DNA of 64,000 bases, from NCBI GenBank assembly GCA_902523455.1, contig CABYZG010000001.1:315023-379022 (forward strand), in the 5' to 3' direction. Source of the stretch: an uncultured Pelagibacteraceae bacterium (GTDB lineage Bacteria > Pseudomonadota > Alphaproteobacteria > Pelagibacterales > AG-422-B15). The notes under the pieces were generated by a model. It was not told where the DNA came from, searched no databases, and saw only the letters and a program-made list of their open reading frames with translations. Positions 8,036 to 17,014 of this stretch are shown here, piece after piece (position 1 is the first letter of the stretch; each line of letters starts with the position of its first letter). The translations under genes were made by a program, and so were the position numbers.

Positions 8036-9354
8036 TGACAAAAATCAGTGATATTTTACTATTGCCATGTGGAGCTGAGATAAAAAATAGATTTCTTAAA
8101 TCTGCAATGACAGAAGGCCTTGCAAATAGCGATGCAATAGCAAACAAAAGACACAACACTCTTTATAAAAGATGGGCAAAAGGTGGGATTGGCATCTCAG
8201 TAACAGGAAATGTTCAGATTGATCATCGATATATTGAACGAGCTGGCAATGTTGTAATTGAAGGAAAACAATCTAATGAAAGTTTGGCAGCGTTAGCAGA
8301 CTGGTCTAAGTCTGGAACGCAAAATAACACTCACCTATGGATGCAATTAAGCCATGCTGGTAGACAGACGCCATTTAGTATTAACAAAGAGAGTAGGGCA
8401 CCCTCAGTTCAACCCTTGCCAACATTGGGAGGAATACTAAAATTTGGAGTACCAAAAGAGCTAAGCCACTCTGAAATTTTAAAAATAATTGATCAGTTTG
8501 TTAATGCGGCTGAGGTTGCAAAGCAAACAGGGTTCACTGGCGTTCAACTTCATTCAGCACACGGTTATCTTCTCTCAGAATTTTTATCACCAAATGTTAA
8601 TCAACGAACTGATGACTGGGGAGGTAGTATAGAAAATAGATCAAAATTACTTATAACTACGATCGAGGCTATCCGAGAAAAAGTTGGAAGTAATTTTCCT
8701 ATTTCAGTTAAACTTAATTCAAGTGATTTTCAAAAAGGGGGATTTTCTCACGAAGAAAGTATTGAAGTTGCTAAAATATTAGATAATACATCATTAGATT
8801 TACTTGAGATTTCAGGCGGAACTTATGAAAATTTTACTGCCTTAGAAATTGACTCATTGAACCTTAAAAAAGCAAAAACAATCAAACCTCAGCGCAGCAC
8901 AAAAGTAAGAGAAGCTTATTTCTTGAAATATGCTGAAGCAATAAAAGAAGTTATATCAATTCCCCTTGCGGTCACTGGGGGATTTCGTTCTACCGAGGGT
9001 ATGAACAATGCTCTTCAAAGTGGCGCTTGTGATGTAATTGGTTTGGGAAGACCACTTTGCTCTGAGCCTGATATAGTAAATGAATTAATAAGTGGTGAAA
9101 AAAAATCAGCAACTCTATATGAAAACATGTTGGAATTTGGTCCGTGGATTCTTGGTTTAAATAGCCCGATATCACTAATGCGATCTAATAATAAAGCTGC
9201 TCAAGTTTATTGGTGTTATCGACAAATATTAAAAATCGCTGACAGCAATGAAGTTGATACAAAGCTGGGGCTTTTTAAAGCATTTCTCGATCACTTTAGA
9301 GATGACTCAGCTAATAGCAAAAAATATAAAGCCTTTTGGAAAGATTTAGATTGA
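8035..9354 (+). CDS. NADH:flavin oxidoreductase, Old Yellow Enzyme family
   Basis: This is an FMN-dependent TIM-barrel oxidoreductase of about 439 residues. Family signatures are HLWMQLSHAGRQ, the active-site block VQLHSAHGYLLSEFLSP, NQRTDDWGGSIENR and the C-terminal FMN phosphate site (VTGGFR, GCDVIGLGRPL). I use the ATG that overlaps the previous stop; an upstream TTG in frame would lie inside the hydrolase gene. It belongs to the group acting as 2,4-dienoyl-CoA reductase or xenobiotic reductase relatives, but lacks their long extra domain. The exact substrate is unknown. It is co-transcribed with the hydrolase and the TPR gene. Confidence 0.85.
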   Translation: MTKISDILLLPCGAEIKNRFLKSAMTEGLANSDAIANKRHNTLYKRWAKGGIGISVTGNVQIDHRYIERAGNVVIEGKQSNESLAALADWSKSGTQNNTHLWMQLSHAGRQTPFSINKESRAPSVQPLPTLGGILKFGVPKELSHSEILKIIDQFVNAAEVAKQTGFTGVQLHSAHGYLLSEFLSPNVNQRTDDWGGSIENRSKLLITTIEAIREKVGSNFPISVKLNSSDFQKGGFSHEESIEVAKILDNTSLDLLEISGGTYENFTALEIDSLNLKKAKTIKPQRSTKVREAYFLKYAEAIKEVISIPLAVTGGFRSTEGMNNALQSGACDVIGLGRPLCSEPDIVNELISGEKKSATLYENMLEFGPWILGLNSPISLMRSNNKAAQVYWCYRQILKIADSNEVDTKLGLFKAFLDHFRDDSANSKKYKAFWKDLD

Positions 9355-9881
9355 AAAGAATTATTTTTATACTGTTACTTTTAAATTCATCTTTTGTATT
9401 GGCTGATCAAAAAGATAGCCGACTGAACAGTTTGTTTGATGAGTTATTTTTAAGTAATGACAACATGCAAGCCAGCACTATCTTAGCTGACATCTGGGAT
9501 ATATGGTCTATCGCAGAAAATGTTGAAGCCCAAAAAATATTTGATGAAGGCAACAACATGATGGATCGTGGAAGTTTAGAAGAAGCAATAACTTTATTTA
9601 CGCAGGTAATTGATCTTAAACCTGATTTTGCAGAAGGTTGGAACAAAAGAGCTACTGTTCTTTTTTTAAAAGGTGATTTAGAGGCTTCAATTTCTGATAT
9701 CCAAAAAACTCTTGAACTAGAACCAAGACACTTTGGAGCACTAGATGGTCTTGCTGAAATCTATTTAATTCAAGATGATCTTTTGGGAGCTGCAGCAACG
9801 TATAAAAGAATTCTAGAAATTATTCCAACAAGTAAAAAATCTCAAGACCGACTCAAATTAATTAACGAACTTATTGTTTAA
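9351..9881 (+). CDS. Secreted TPR-repeat protein
   Basis: This is a 176-residue protein with a signal peptide (MKRIIFILLLLNSSFVLA-DQ). I chose the TTG at 9351, which overlaps the previous TGA stop and puts the basic residues at the very start. The C-terminal half contains about three tetratricopeptide repeats (GNNMMDRGSLEEAITLFTQV, AEGWNKRATVLFLKGDLEAS, GALDGLAEIYLIQDDLLGAA). It is probably a periplasmic protein-interaction module, similar to many short alphaproteobacterial TPR proteins. No specific partner can be named. Confidence 0.75.
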   Translation: MKRIIFILLLLNSSFVLADQKDSRLNSLFDELFLSNDNMQASTILADIWDIWSIAENVEAQKIFDEGNNMMDRGSLEEAITLFTQVIDLKPDFAEGWNKRATVLFLKGDLEASISDIQKTLELEPRHFGALDGLAEIYLIQDDLLGAAATYKRILEIIPTSKKSQDRLKLINELIV

Positions 9882-9883
9882 TT

Positions 9884-10444
9884 ATGTGTGGGCGTTTCGT
9901 TCTCTCCGACAAAAAAGTTATTAAAGAAAAATTTAATATTGAACTATCACCCTCATATAACATAGCTCCGTCACAAGATGTATTGGTTATAAAACCAGAT
10001 CCCACTTTTATGAAATGGTCATATTCACCTAAATGGAAAGACGATATGAACTTGATTAATTGTCGTCACGAAACATTATTAGAAAAACCTTCTTTTAAGG
10101 GATCACTTAGATGTGTTTTTCTTGCAAATGGGTGGTATGAATGGCAGAGGCAAAATAACTCTAAAACGCCTTTTTTCCATTATATTGAGAATGAATTGCT
10201 GTATTTTGCTGGTATTTATAATTTGAATAGTGGATGTGCAGTTGTAACTTGCCAGTCAAGCGAAACTGTTTCTCATGTGCATCATAGACAACCTTTGCTT
10301 CTAGATGAATCTCAAACAACTGAATGGATAGAAGGAAAGCATGAAATTGAAAGAAAAAAAGACGATCAAGTTCAAGTTTATGAAGTCTCAAAAAATGTTA
10401 ATAGCCCTCGCAACAATAACCCTGAGTTGTTAGAAAAATCTTAA
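9884..10444 (+). CDS. SRAP/HMCES-family abasic-site protein (YedK-like)
   Basis: The product starts MCGRFVLSD. Cys2, exposed after Met removal, is the residue that forms a thiazolidine crosslink with abasic sites in single-stranded DNA in this family. The supporting motifs are visible: the active-site Asn in INCRHETLLEKPSF, the Glu in NGWYEW, and the His-containing HHRQPLLL where most relatives have H-x-R-M-P. At 186 residues it is slightly short. It lies two bases after the TPR gene, apparently in the same operon as unrelated functions. Confidence 0.88.
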   Translation: MCGRFVLSDKKVIKEKFNIELSPSYNIAPSQDVLVIKPDPTFMKWSYSPKWKDDMNLINCRHETLLEKPSFKGSLRCVFLANGWYEWQRQNNSKTPFFHYIENELLYFAGIYNLNSGCAVVTCQSSETVSHVHHRQPLLLDESQTTEWIEGKHEIERKKDDQVQVYEVSKNVNSPRNNNPELLEKS

Positions 10445-10460
10445 TCTATATAATTGCAGA

Positions 10461-12065
10461 ATGAGTAAATTTTATGCGTTCATAGACAGCACTTTTATTG
10501 ATTTAGGAAGGCAATTTAAATTAAGTTATCTCCCGCCTTTAATGATATATGTTGCTGCTGGTGTTTCAGGTTTAACAGGGATTGTTGGGACATTTTTTGT
10601 AAAAGATTATCTAAATCTTTCGGCTGCCTTTTTAGCAGGACTTGGTTTTTGGGCAGGAATTCCATGGGCACTAAAGATGCCACTTGGTCATTTAGTGGAT
10701 CTAATCTGGGAAAGAAAAGATTATCTTGTTTATGTAGGTGCATCACTTATTGCTTTGAGTCTTGCTATTATGTTTGGTCTTATTATTCATACTGACTTCA
10801 TGGTAAGGTACTTAAGCGTTGAAACTTGGTATGTTATTAGCGTTCTCTTAGCTCCAATAGGTTATGTGGTTCAAGACGTTGTTGCTGATGCAATGACGGT
10901 AGAAGCAGTTCCAAACATAGATCCAAGAGGAAACCAATACTCACCTGATATAATAAAAAATATGCATACCACCATGCAGACACTAGGTAGATTTGCTATT
11001 ATTGGTGGTACAGTAATTGTTGCATTAATTAATGTTGTTATTTTCAGTAGTGTTGAGGCTGAAACTGAACAAGAAAAAATAATTTTGTACGGGAATATTT
11101 ACCTCTTCGCATTGATCATTCCGATCATATCAGTATTAGGGGTATTGCTTTCAATTTATTTAAAAAAGAAAAAAAATGATCAACTTTTAAAGTTAGGTAT
11201 CGATCATCAAATCGAAATTGAAAAAACTAAGGTTGATTGGTGGATACTTGGAGGCTCTCTCGTTTTTGTAATTTTTACACTTAGCGTGGGAGGATTTAAT
11301 CTTCCGTATGCACAAGAGATCGTGTTCATTGGATCAGTAAGTATTATATTTTTTCTGATGGCTAAACTAATGCGTGAACTTCCTGAGTCGATGCGACTCA
11401 CAATTTTAGGAACCGCAATTATTATATTTGTTTTCAGAGCAATGCCAGGCCCAGGCCCAGGCCTTACCTGGTTTGAGATTGATAATTTAGGATTTGATGA
11501 GCAGTTCTTTTCTGTGCTTTCTCTTCTTGCTTCCTGTTTGACTTTACTTGGCATCATTATTTTAAGGCCTTTCATGGTCAATAACTCAATTGCAAAAATT
11601 ATAGTGATATTATCAATTGCTGGAGCAATATTATTTTTGCCAAGTGTTGGCATGTATTATGGATTTCATGAATGGACCTCGTCATTAACAAATGATGTTG
11701 TGGATGCGCGATTTATTGCAATATTTAATACAGCTTTAGAGTCACCTTTAGGACAAGTTTCAATGATTCCACTTCTTGCGTGGATTGCAAGAAATGCTCC
11801 AGCTCATCTAAAGGCTACATTTTTTGCTGTCTTTGCATCGTTTACCAATTTAGCTCTATCCGCAAGTGCATTACTTACAAAGTATCTCAATCAAATTTAC
11901 GAAGTAACGAGGGAAGTCAAGGATAAGGTAACAAATGAAATACTCTCCATAGCTGATTATTCTGACCTTGGTGTTTTATTGATTGCTGTAACTCTGCTTA
12001 CCCTTTTGGTGCCAATAATTTCTGTTATAATCATTCAGAAAACTAGTCTAAAAACGAATGAATAA
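10461..12065 (+). CDS. 12-TM transporter, MFS/BT1-like
   Basis: This is a 534-residue integral membrane protein with about twelve hydrophobic segments. The first loop sequence WALKMPLGHLVDLIWERKDY resembles the loop after TM2 in folate-biopterin (BT1) and other major facilitator transporters. A second conserved-looking block is VQDVVADAMTVEAVP. A Gly-Pro repeat (MPGPGPGL) occurs in a central loop. The substrate is unknown. It is followed closely by a 55-residue two-TM protein and a GST, probably in one transcript. Confidence 0.7.
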   Translation: MSKFYAFIDSTFIDLGRQFKLSYLPPLMIYVAAGVSGLTGIVGTFFVKDYLNLSAAFLAGLGFWAGIPWALKMPLGHLVDLIWERKDYLVYVGASLIALSLAIMFGLIIHTDFMVRYLSVETWYVISVLLAPIGYVVQDVVADAMTVEAVPNIDPRGNQYSPDIIKNMHTTMQTLGRFAIIGGTVIVALINVVIFSSVEAETEQEKIILYGNIYLFALIIPIISVLGVLLSIYLKKKKNDQLLKLGIDHQIEIEKTKVDWWILGGSLVFVIFTLSVGGFNLPYAQEIVFIGSVSIIFFLMAKLMRELPESMRLTILGTAIIIFVFRAMPGPGPGLTWFEIDNLGFDEQFFSVLSLLASCLTLLGIIILRPFMVNNSIAKIIVILSIAGAILFLPSVGMYYGFHEWTSSLTNDVVDARFIAIFNTALESPLGQVSMIPLLAWIARNAPAHLKATFFAVFASFTNLALSASALLTKYLNQIYEVTREVKDKVTNEILSIADYSDLGVLLIAVTLLTLLVPIISVIIIQKTSLKTNE

Positions 12066-12068
12066 TTA

Positions 12069-12236
12069 ATGAAAAATGTATTACAGATTCTTGGCGTATT
12101 TTTTGTAGGTGCCCTAATAGGTTTTATTTTATTAAGCTTTGGTCTGTCGGTAGATATTTCAATGATGACAGGTACGGTTGTAATTCTTGTACTGGCTTAC
12201 CTTGTTACTAAACAAAACAATAAGGAAAGAAAATAA
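12069..12236 (+). CDS. Small two-TM membrane protein (55 residues)
   Basis: This short gene fills the gap between the transporter and the GST gene. It starts four bases after the transporter stop with ATG and its TAA overlaps the GST ATG (TAATG), as expected of a real operon member. The translation has two hydrophobic segments (LQILGVFFVGALIGFILL and GTVVILVLAYLV) and a charged tail ending KQNNKERK. I know no family for it. It may be a small partner of the transporter. Confidence 0.6.
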   Translation: MKNVLQILGVFFVGALIGFILLSFGLSVDISMMTGTVVILVLAYLVTKQNNKERK

Positions 12237-13090
12237 TGGTTCAAATTCCAAGCAACCAAATTACATCAAGAGAAATACTAAATTGGAAGGGTTTGCATTT
12301 ATTTCATTTTAGAACTTCATCATGTTCACAAAAACTTAGGATCTATTTAAACTTAAAAAAAATTTCATGGACACCTCACAGCATAAATCTTGCTACAGGT
12401 AAAAACTATTCAGAATTTTTTCTAGGTATCAATCCTAAAGGCCTGATTCCTGTTCTCGTGGATGATGGTCGTGTAGAAATTGAGAGTAATGATATTCTTA
12501 TGTATCTCGAGAATAAATTCCCTGAAATCTCGCTTGTTCCTGACTCCGATACAACAGAAATTAGCACGTTACTGAAAGAAGAAGATGATTTGCATGAGGA
12601 TATAAGAAATATTGCTTATCGATACATGTTTGGTGGACTCGGCAAAAAAGACCCTAATAAATTAGATGCCTTTGAGAAATATAAGTCATCAAATAGTGAG
12701 TTGGACTATCTAAAATTAAAAGAAGTAAAGTTTTATAAGTCATTTAGTGAAAATGGAATAACTGATGAAGCGGTTAGAAACTCGCTTAATAATTTTTGTA
12801 AATGTTATGATAAATATGAATTACTTTTAAATAAGCAAAAATACTTAATGGGCAATGATCTTTCAATGCTTGATCTTGCCTGGTTTATTTATACATACAG
12901 ACTTTATGTCTCAGGATTTCCATTTAAAGAACGTTATCCAAAAATATCTGCATGGTTTCTTGACCTTTATTCTCGAAAAGAATTTTTTAAAGAGGTTAAT
13001 GATCCGCTCCCTCTAAAACTAATTAGGCTTTACGCTAAGACATCAACATCTTTAAGTGGAAAATCAATTAAAGCTCTGCTTTCAAAATAA
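12236..13090 (+). CDS. Glutathione S-transferase-like protein
   Basis: This is a 284-residue GST-superfamily protein. The thioredoxin-like domain starts near residue 20 (LHLFHFRTSSCSQKLRIYL) with a Ser-Ser-Cys-Ser active-site region. The NPKGLIPVLVDDG cis-Pro loop and IESNDILMYLE glutathione-contact motif follow. The C-terminal domain is helical, with LSMLDLAWFIYTYRL. An insertion of about 50 residues in the middle makes it longer than typical. It overlaps both neighbours at their start or stop codons, so it is translationally linked to the small membrane protein and the propeller-like gene. Confidence 0.75.
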   Translation: MVQIPSNQITSREILNWKGLHLFHFRTSSCSQKLRIYLNLKKISWTPHSINLATGKNYSEFFLGINPKGLIPVLVDDGRVEIESNDILMYLENKFPEISLVPDSDTTEISTLLKEEDDLHEDIRNIAYRYMFGGLGKKDPNKLDAFEKYKSSNSELDYLKLKEVKFYKSFSENGITDEAVRNSLNNFCKCYDKYELLLNKQKYLMGNDLSMLDLAWFIYTYRLYVSGFPFKERYPKISAWFLDLYSRKEFFKEVNDPLPLKLIRLYAKTSTSLSGKSIKALLSK

Positions 13091-14412
13091 TGACTGCCCA
13101 AGACAGATCATCCATACTTGAGGGATACTATAAATCTCATTGGCCTGTTGAATGTGGAGGAAATCGACGTCAAAAGGCTACTGAAGGATCGTTAAATGTT
13201 CGAGAAAAAAAAGCTGTTGTACAAAGCATACGAAATGAACGGTGGAATGTTATGACAATTTATCGCGATAATAATGAAATTTTTTTAGGCGGTACGATGC
13301 CAAGCTTTACTGGTCCAGAACCATTTGGATGGCTTCAAAAAATTGAACCTGAGTCTTTGGAAATATTAGGTGAAACACCAAAATTACCATGCGGTGATCA
13401 CGTCTGGTGTGGCGCTATCGCAGCACATCAAAATGGCAATATCATCAAGGTTAATGGAAACTACATGCATAGTATTTCAAAAGATTGCGAAGTGATTAAA
13501 GAAACAAAATTACCCATTGATCAGGCACATAACGGTTTACTAGTATTATCAGATGGAACAATCGTCACTAAAGATTTGCGTTTAGAAGGTCAAGGTTGTT
13601 CTACAATTACAAGATTAGATCAAAATCTAGATGTTTTACATGAACCCCTGCAATTGCCTGAAGGATCTATGGGAAGAATTGCCTCAGACAAAACAGAAGA
13701 TGGTGAGTTCATTTTTATTCCAGGTATCGAAAAAATATGGAAAATAAAAGTTCTACCTAACGATCTAGAAGTTACTTCAGAATGGTCACCTAATTATAGG
13801 AAATCAAATGATGATCAAGGATTATCATGGGATGGCTGTATATCAGATGGATCACTCTGGCTGATGAATAACGGTGACATCGACTCATTAAGAGCGATTT
13901 ATTCAACACATCCAAATGGTAGATTTAAAACTGCACCAAAAGAATTAAGTTGGAGACGTCCTGCTCCTTGGTCATGTAAGCAAAGGCTTTATAGATTCGA
14001 TTTAATATCAGAACAATTTGAATATATAGAACCATTTGAACATCATGGAGGGGGTATTATTGCACCACCCGTAAATATCCCCGAATATAATATCTGTGTA
14101 TGCTGGGATAGTATAAATGGTGGCATAGCAGGTATTGATACATCAAATAAATCTCTAAAAATATCATGGAAGATTGATAGTCTTAGACCAACAATGCAAC
14201 CAGTTGTGTTTCCTGATAGCAAAGAGCTCGTAATTAATAGTTTCGAAAATAATGACGATCACTTAGTTGTAATAGACCTTTCTAGTGGAGAAATACTCTC
14301 AAAGGTTGCACTCAATTCACCTCTCGCCAATGGCATGTTTTTAACGCCAGGCTTAAAGAATGATATTTTTTATTGCTCAACAAGAACATTTGCTCGCGTA
14401 TCATGGAAATAA
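13090..14412 (+). CDS. Predicted beta-propeller-like protein, function unknown
   Basis: I do not recognise this 440-residue protein. It has no signal peptide. Repeated strand-turn patterns (FLGGTMPSFTG, NGLLVLSDGTIVTKDL, DGCISDGSLWLMNN, DHLVVIDLSSGEIL) suggest a six- or seven-bladed propeller of the type seen in PQQ-like or SMP-30-like proteins. The N-terminus (GYYKSHWPVECGGNRRQK) is distinctive and rich in Cys, His and Trp. Its ATG overlaps the GST stop, so the two proteins are made together. An esterase, lactonase or binding role is possible but not shown. Confidence 0.6.
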   Translation: MTAQDRSSILEGYYKSHWPVECGGNRRQKATEGSLNVREKKAVVQSIRNERWNVMTIYRDNNEIFLGGTMPSFTGPEPFGWLQKIEPESLEILGETPKLPCGDHVWCGAIAAHQNGNIIKVNGNYMHSISKDCEVIKETKLPIDQAHNGLLVLSDGTIVTKDLRLEGQGCSTITRLDQNLDVLHEPLQLPEGSMGRIASDKTEDGEFIFIPGIEKIWKIKVLPNDLEVTSEWSPNYRKSNDDQGLSWDGCISDGSLWLMNNGDIDSLRAIYSTHPNGRFKTAPKELSWRRPAPWSCKQRLYRFDLISEQFEYIEPFEHHGGGIIAPPVNIPEYNICVCWDSINGGIAGIDTSNKSLKISWKIDSLRPTMQPVVFPDSKELVINSFENNDDHLVVIDLSSGEILSKVALNSPLANGMFLTPGLKNDIFYCSTRTFARVSWK

Positions 14413-14466
14413 ATTAGACTGAATATTTATCCTTTCAAAAAACAACTATTTTTGTAAACTTTTTGA

Positions 14467-15639
14467 ATGTTTGAGAAAGTTCAAAAATTATTCAATGAAA
14501 ATTCAGTAAAGAATTGCCATTTTATATATCTGAAAAAAAATGGTAACGAATTTGAGACTAATTCTATTTCTTTAGGTAAATCTCATTGGAACAATAACCA
14601 GGATTTAAATGGTGACTATATATTTAGGTTGATGTCGATGAGTAAGCCGATTACAGCTTTGGCCGCAATGCAATTAGTAGAAAAAGGTAAGTTAAATTTA
14701 GACTCGCCTGTTGAAGAGGTTCTTCCAGAGATTAAAGAAATACCAGTACTAAACGCTGATAGTAAATTGGTTAAGCAATCTAAATCAATAACATTACGTC
14801 ATCTAATGTCGCATACATCAGGTTTCGCTTATAATTCACTGATGATGATTACTTCTAAGAAAATAAAAGATTTATCAATTTCTATGAAAATATTATTATT
14901 TTTAAAAGGTATAATTACATACATTTATCCTTTTTCAAAAGGACCAAGACTCTTCGAAGCAGGAACAGATTTTAAATATGGAACTGGTCTTGGTTTTGTA
15001 GGCATGATGATTGAAAAAGTTACAGGTCAGTCGTTAGAAGAATATTGTAAAGAAAATATTTTTAATCCATTGGATATGAAAAATACATTTTTTACCATCC
15101 CTAGAGAAAAGAGAGATAAAATTGTGCCTTTAGGCATCAGACAGGGAAAAAAATCTAAAGTGATAAGAAAAATGCCTTTCAAAGGTCAGCCTTATCTCAG
15201 GTTTTGGAGAAAATCTTACTATGGGGGAACTGAAATATTTAGTTCACCTAATGACTATGCAAATTTTGTGAAATGTTTAATGAACAAAGGCAGCTATAAC
15301 AATAAGCAAATTATTTCTGAGTCAAGTTTTAATGAAATGATAAAGCCAGGAAAATTTGATCAAATGTTTGAGAGAGATGATAATTATAATTTCATAATGG
15401 GTGAAAATGGAAGATTAAAAAATAAAATGAATAGATATGGGTTAGGTTTAACAATTTCTTTCGATCCAAATGACTCAAGGCCTGTTGGATCTATTGCTCA
15501 TGGAGGCGCTGCATGCACATTCTTTAGTTTTAATTTAGAAAAACAGAAGGGAGCCTTGATCTTTTCTAACTTCTATCCCTATAATGACAAAGAATGGCAT
15601 GAAATGGTTGTTGCTTTTGAAAACGAAATTTATGCATAA
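14467..15639 (+). CDS. Serine hydrolase, beta-lactamase/penicillin-binding fold
   Basis: This 390-residue protein belongs to the class C beta-lactamase-related serine hydrolases. The nucleophile motif S-x-x-K appears as MSMSKPITALAAMQL, followed by the typical KGKLNLDSPVEEVLPEIKE. The helix start LRHLMSHTSGF, the second motif region FKYGTGLGFVGMMIEKVTG and the third-strand HGG in SIAHGGAACTF are all present. No signal peptide is visible, suggesting a cytoplasmic esterase rather than a wall enzyme. It lies 54 bases after the propeller gene. Confidence 0.85.
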   Translation: MFEKVQKLFNENSVKNCHFIYLKKNGNEFETNSISLGKSHWNNNQDLNGDYIFRLMSMSKPITALAAMQLVEKGKLNLDSPVEEVLPEIKEIPVLNADSKLVKQSKSITLRHLMSHTSGFAYNSLMMITSKKIKDLSISMKILLFLKGIITYIYPFSKGPRLFEAGTDFKYGTGLGFVGMMIEKVTGQSLEEYCKENIFNPLDMKNTFFTIPREKRDKIVPLGIRQGKKSKVIRKMPFKGQPYLRFWRKSYYGGTEIFSSPNDYANFVKCLMNKGSYNNKQIISESSFNEMIKPGKFDQMFERDDNYNFIMGENGRLKNKMNRYGLGLTISFDPNDSRPVGSIAHGGAACTFFSFNLEKQKGALIFSNFYPYNDKEWHEMVVAFENEIYA

Positions 15640-15669
15640 TTTAATAAATAAAAAAAAAGGAGTAATAAT

Positions 15670-15963
15670 ATGGAATTTTGTAATGCCGTGAGGTTTAAAG
15701 TTAAAGAAGGTTGTGAAGAAGAATACTTAGAAATAAACAAAAGTTTTGAAAATCTACCGGGTCAGAAAATGAGTCGTCTTTTTAAAACAGGAGACCGTAC
15801 ATATTGTTTTATTGGTATTTGGGAATCCGAGGAAGCCATTGCCGCACAAAGAGAAAACATGATTGGAAACTTGGATAAAGTGAGACACTTACTAGAGGAA
15901 TTATCTCCTGAATTAGGTGTAACTGATCCTGTCTCAGGAACGGTTGTTCTTGATTATAGCTGA
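15670..15963 (+). CDS. Small ABM-like dimeric alpha/beta-barrel protein
   Basis: This is a 97-residue protein with an AGGAG ribosome binding site before its ATG. The sequence pattern (CNAVRFKVKEGCEEEYLEIN, TYCFIGIWESEEAIAAQRENM) fits the ferredoxin-like dimeric barrel fold of the ABM superfamily. It would be the second member of this superfamily in the region, but is not obviously a copy of the one at 3905-4207. Its function is unknown. Confidence 0.65.
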   Translation: MEFCNAVRFKVKEGCEEEYLEINKSFENLPGQKMSRLFKTGDRTYCFIGIWESEEAIAAQRENMIGNLDKVRHLLEELSPELGVTDPVSGTVVLDYS

Positions 15964-15985
15964 TAAATCAGGTTAAAATCTTTCT

Positions 15986-16117
15986 ATGCATTTAGATCTA
16001 CCAGAGCTGTTATTTGGCATACCTTTGCACTTAACGCTTTTATGTATTTCTAAATTTTACGCAAATAGGTCATATGATGAAGCAGCAAGATATTTTAGTA
16101 AGGCGAGTAAAGTTTAG
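15986..16117 (+). CDS. Possible small protein (43 residues)
   Basis: An ATG-started frame in the 261-base gap between two genes encodes 43 residues, ending YDEAARYFSKASKV, which looks like half of a TPR-type helix pair. There is no obvious ribosome binding site. A second overlapping frame (16074-16220, 48 residues, basic) also exists, and only one of the two, or neither, can be real. Confidence 0.3.
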   Translation: MHLDLPELLFGIPLHLTLLCISKFYANRSYDEAARYFSKASKV

Positions 16118-16224
16118 AAATTTACTTCCACCTGTAACTAAACTAGTCATCAAAAGAAAATGTAATTTAAGTTTAATTGACTTAAACAAAACAGTTAGAT
16201 CATCTAAAACATACCATTAATAAT

Positions 16225-17013
16225 ATGAGCTTAACTGATGAAGGACATTACGGCCCCAAACAACTCAATATGCTCAAAACTGTTTGGGGTGAGGGTTTTC
16301 TATCACCTGGCGGGACAGAAGAAATTGATCAGATTTTAAAAGGATTAAATCTAAAAAATAAAAAAGTTCTGGATATTGGATGTGGAACGGGTGGTGCAGT
16401 CTTTCATATGATTGAAAAATATGGTGCAAAGGAAGTTATTGGAATAGATCCAGAACCGTTAGTAATTGAAACAGCAAATAATTTAGCGTTAAAGAAAAAT
16501 TTATCTGATAAAGCAAAATTTATTTGTACGAAGCCAGGTGAATATAAATTTGAAGATAAAAGCTTTGAGGCAGTATTTAGTAAAGAAGCATTTTTACATA
16601 TTATCGATAAAAAAAACTTGCTCAAAGAGATAAACGAGATCTTAGCTGACGATGGTATTCTTGCGGTTGGTGATTGGATGAGAAATGATGACAACGAACC
16701 ATCGGAGCAGATGAAAGAATATATTGCTGCAGAAGGCCTCGATATGTTTATGTGCTCATTAGAAAAGTACGAAAGTCTTTTAAAAGAAACAGGATTTAAA
16801 GTTCTCTCACTAAACGATCGTAATAAATGGTATCTCGAAAAAGTTAAGACTGAAATATCAGATATAAAAGGGCCACTTTTTGATGATGTTGTAAATCTAA
16901 TAGGAAAAGAAGAGGCAGACGGTGCACTAGAAATTTGGGAAAAACTTCTTGGCGTTGTGGAAAAAGGAGAACATCGCCCAGGTAATTTTCAAGCTGTAAA
17001 AATCTCAAACTAA
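16225..17013 (+). CDS. SAM-dependent methyltransferase, phosphoethanolamine N-methyltransferase-like
   Basis: This is a 262-residue class I methyltransferase. SAM motif I is VLDIGCGTGGAVFHM, with the acidic strand-2 end in VIGIDPE. The leading segment WGEGFLSPGGTEEI resembles the GxGFxSxGG block of phosphoethanolamine N-methyltransferases, which convert phosphoethanolamine to phosphocholine. AVFSKEAFLHIIDKKNLLKEI also fits that group. The choline-lipid role is an inference from these motifs. It is followed one base later by a small TIGR03643-type gene. Confidence 0.75.
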   Translation: MSLTDEGHYGPKQLNMLKTVWGEGFLSPGGTEEIDQILKGLNLKNKKVLDIGCGTGGAVFHMIEKYGAKEVIGIDPEPLVIETANNLALKKNLSDKAKFICTKPGEYKFEDKSFEAVFSKEAFLHIIDKKNLLKEINEILADDGILAVGDWMRNDDNEPSEQMKEYIAAEGLDMFMCSLEKYESLLKETGFKVLSLNDRNKWYLEKVKTEISDIKGPLFDDVVNLIGKEEADGALEIWEKLLGVVEKGEHRPGNFQAVKISN

Positions 17014-17014
17014 A

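Noticed and set aside
11447..11464. Short direct repeat of CCAGGC
   Set aside because: It encodes a Gly-Pro-Gly-Pro loop in the transporter and shows no sign of being a regulatory or recombination site.
11207..11653. A 148-residue minus-strand frame inside the transporter gene
   Set aside because: The plus strand encodes a convincing membrane protein; the minus frame has no recognisable domain or ribosome binding site.
16074..16220. A 48-residue basic frame before the methyltransferase gene
   Set aside because: It overlaps another candidate small frame, lacks a ribosome binding site and resembles no known protein.
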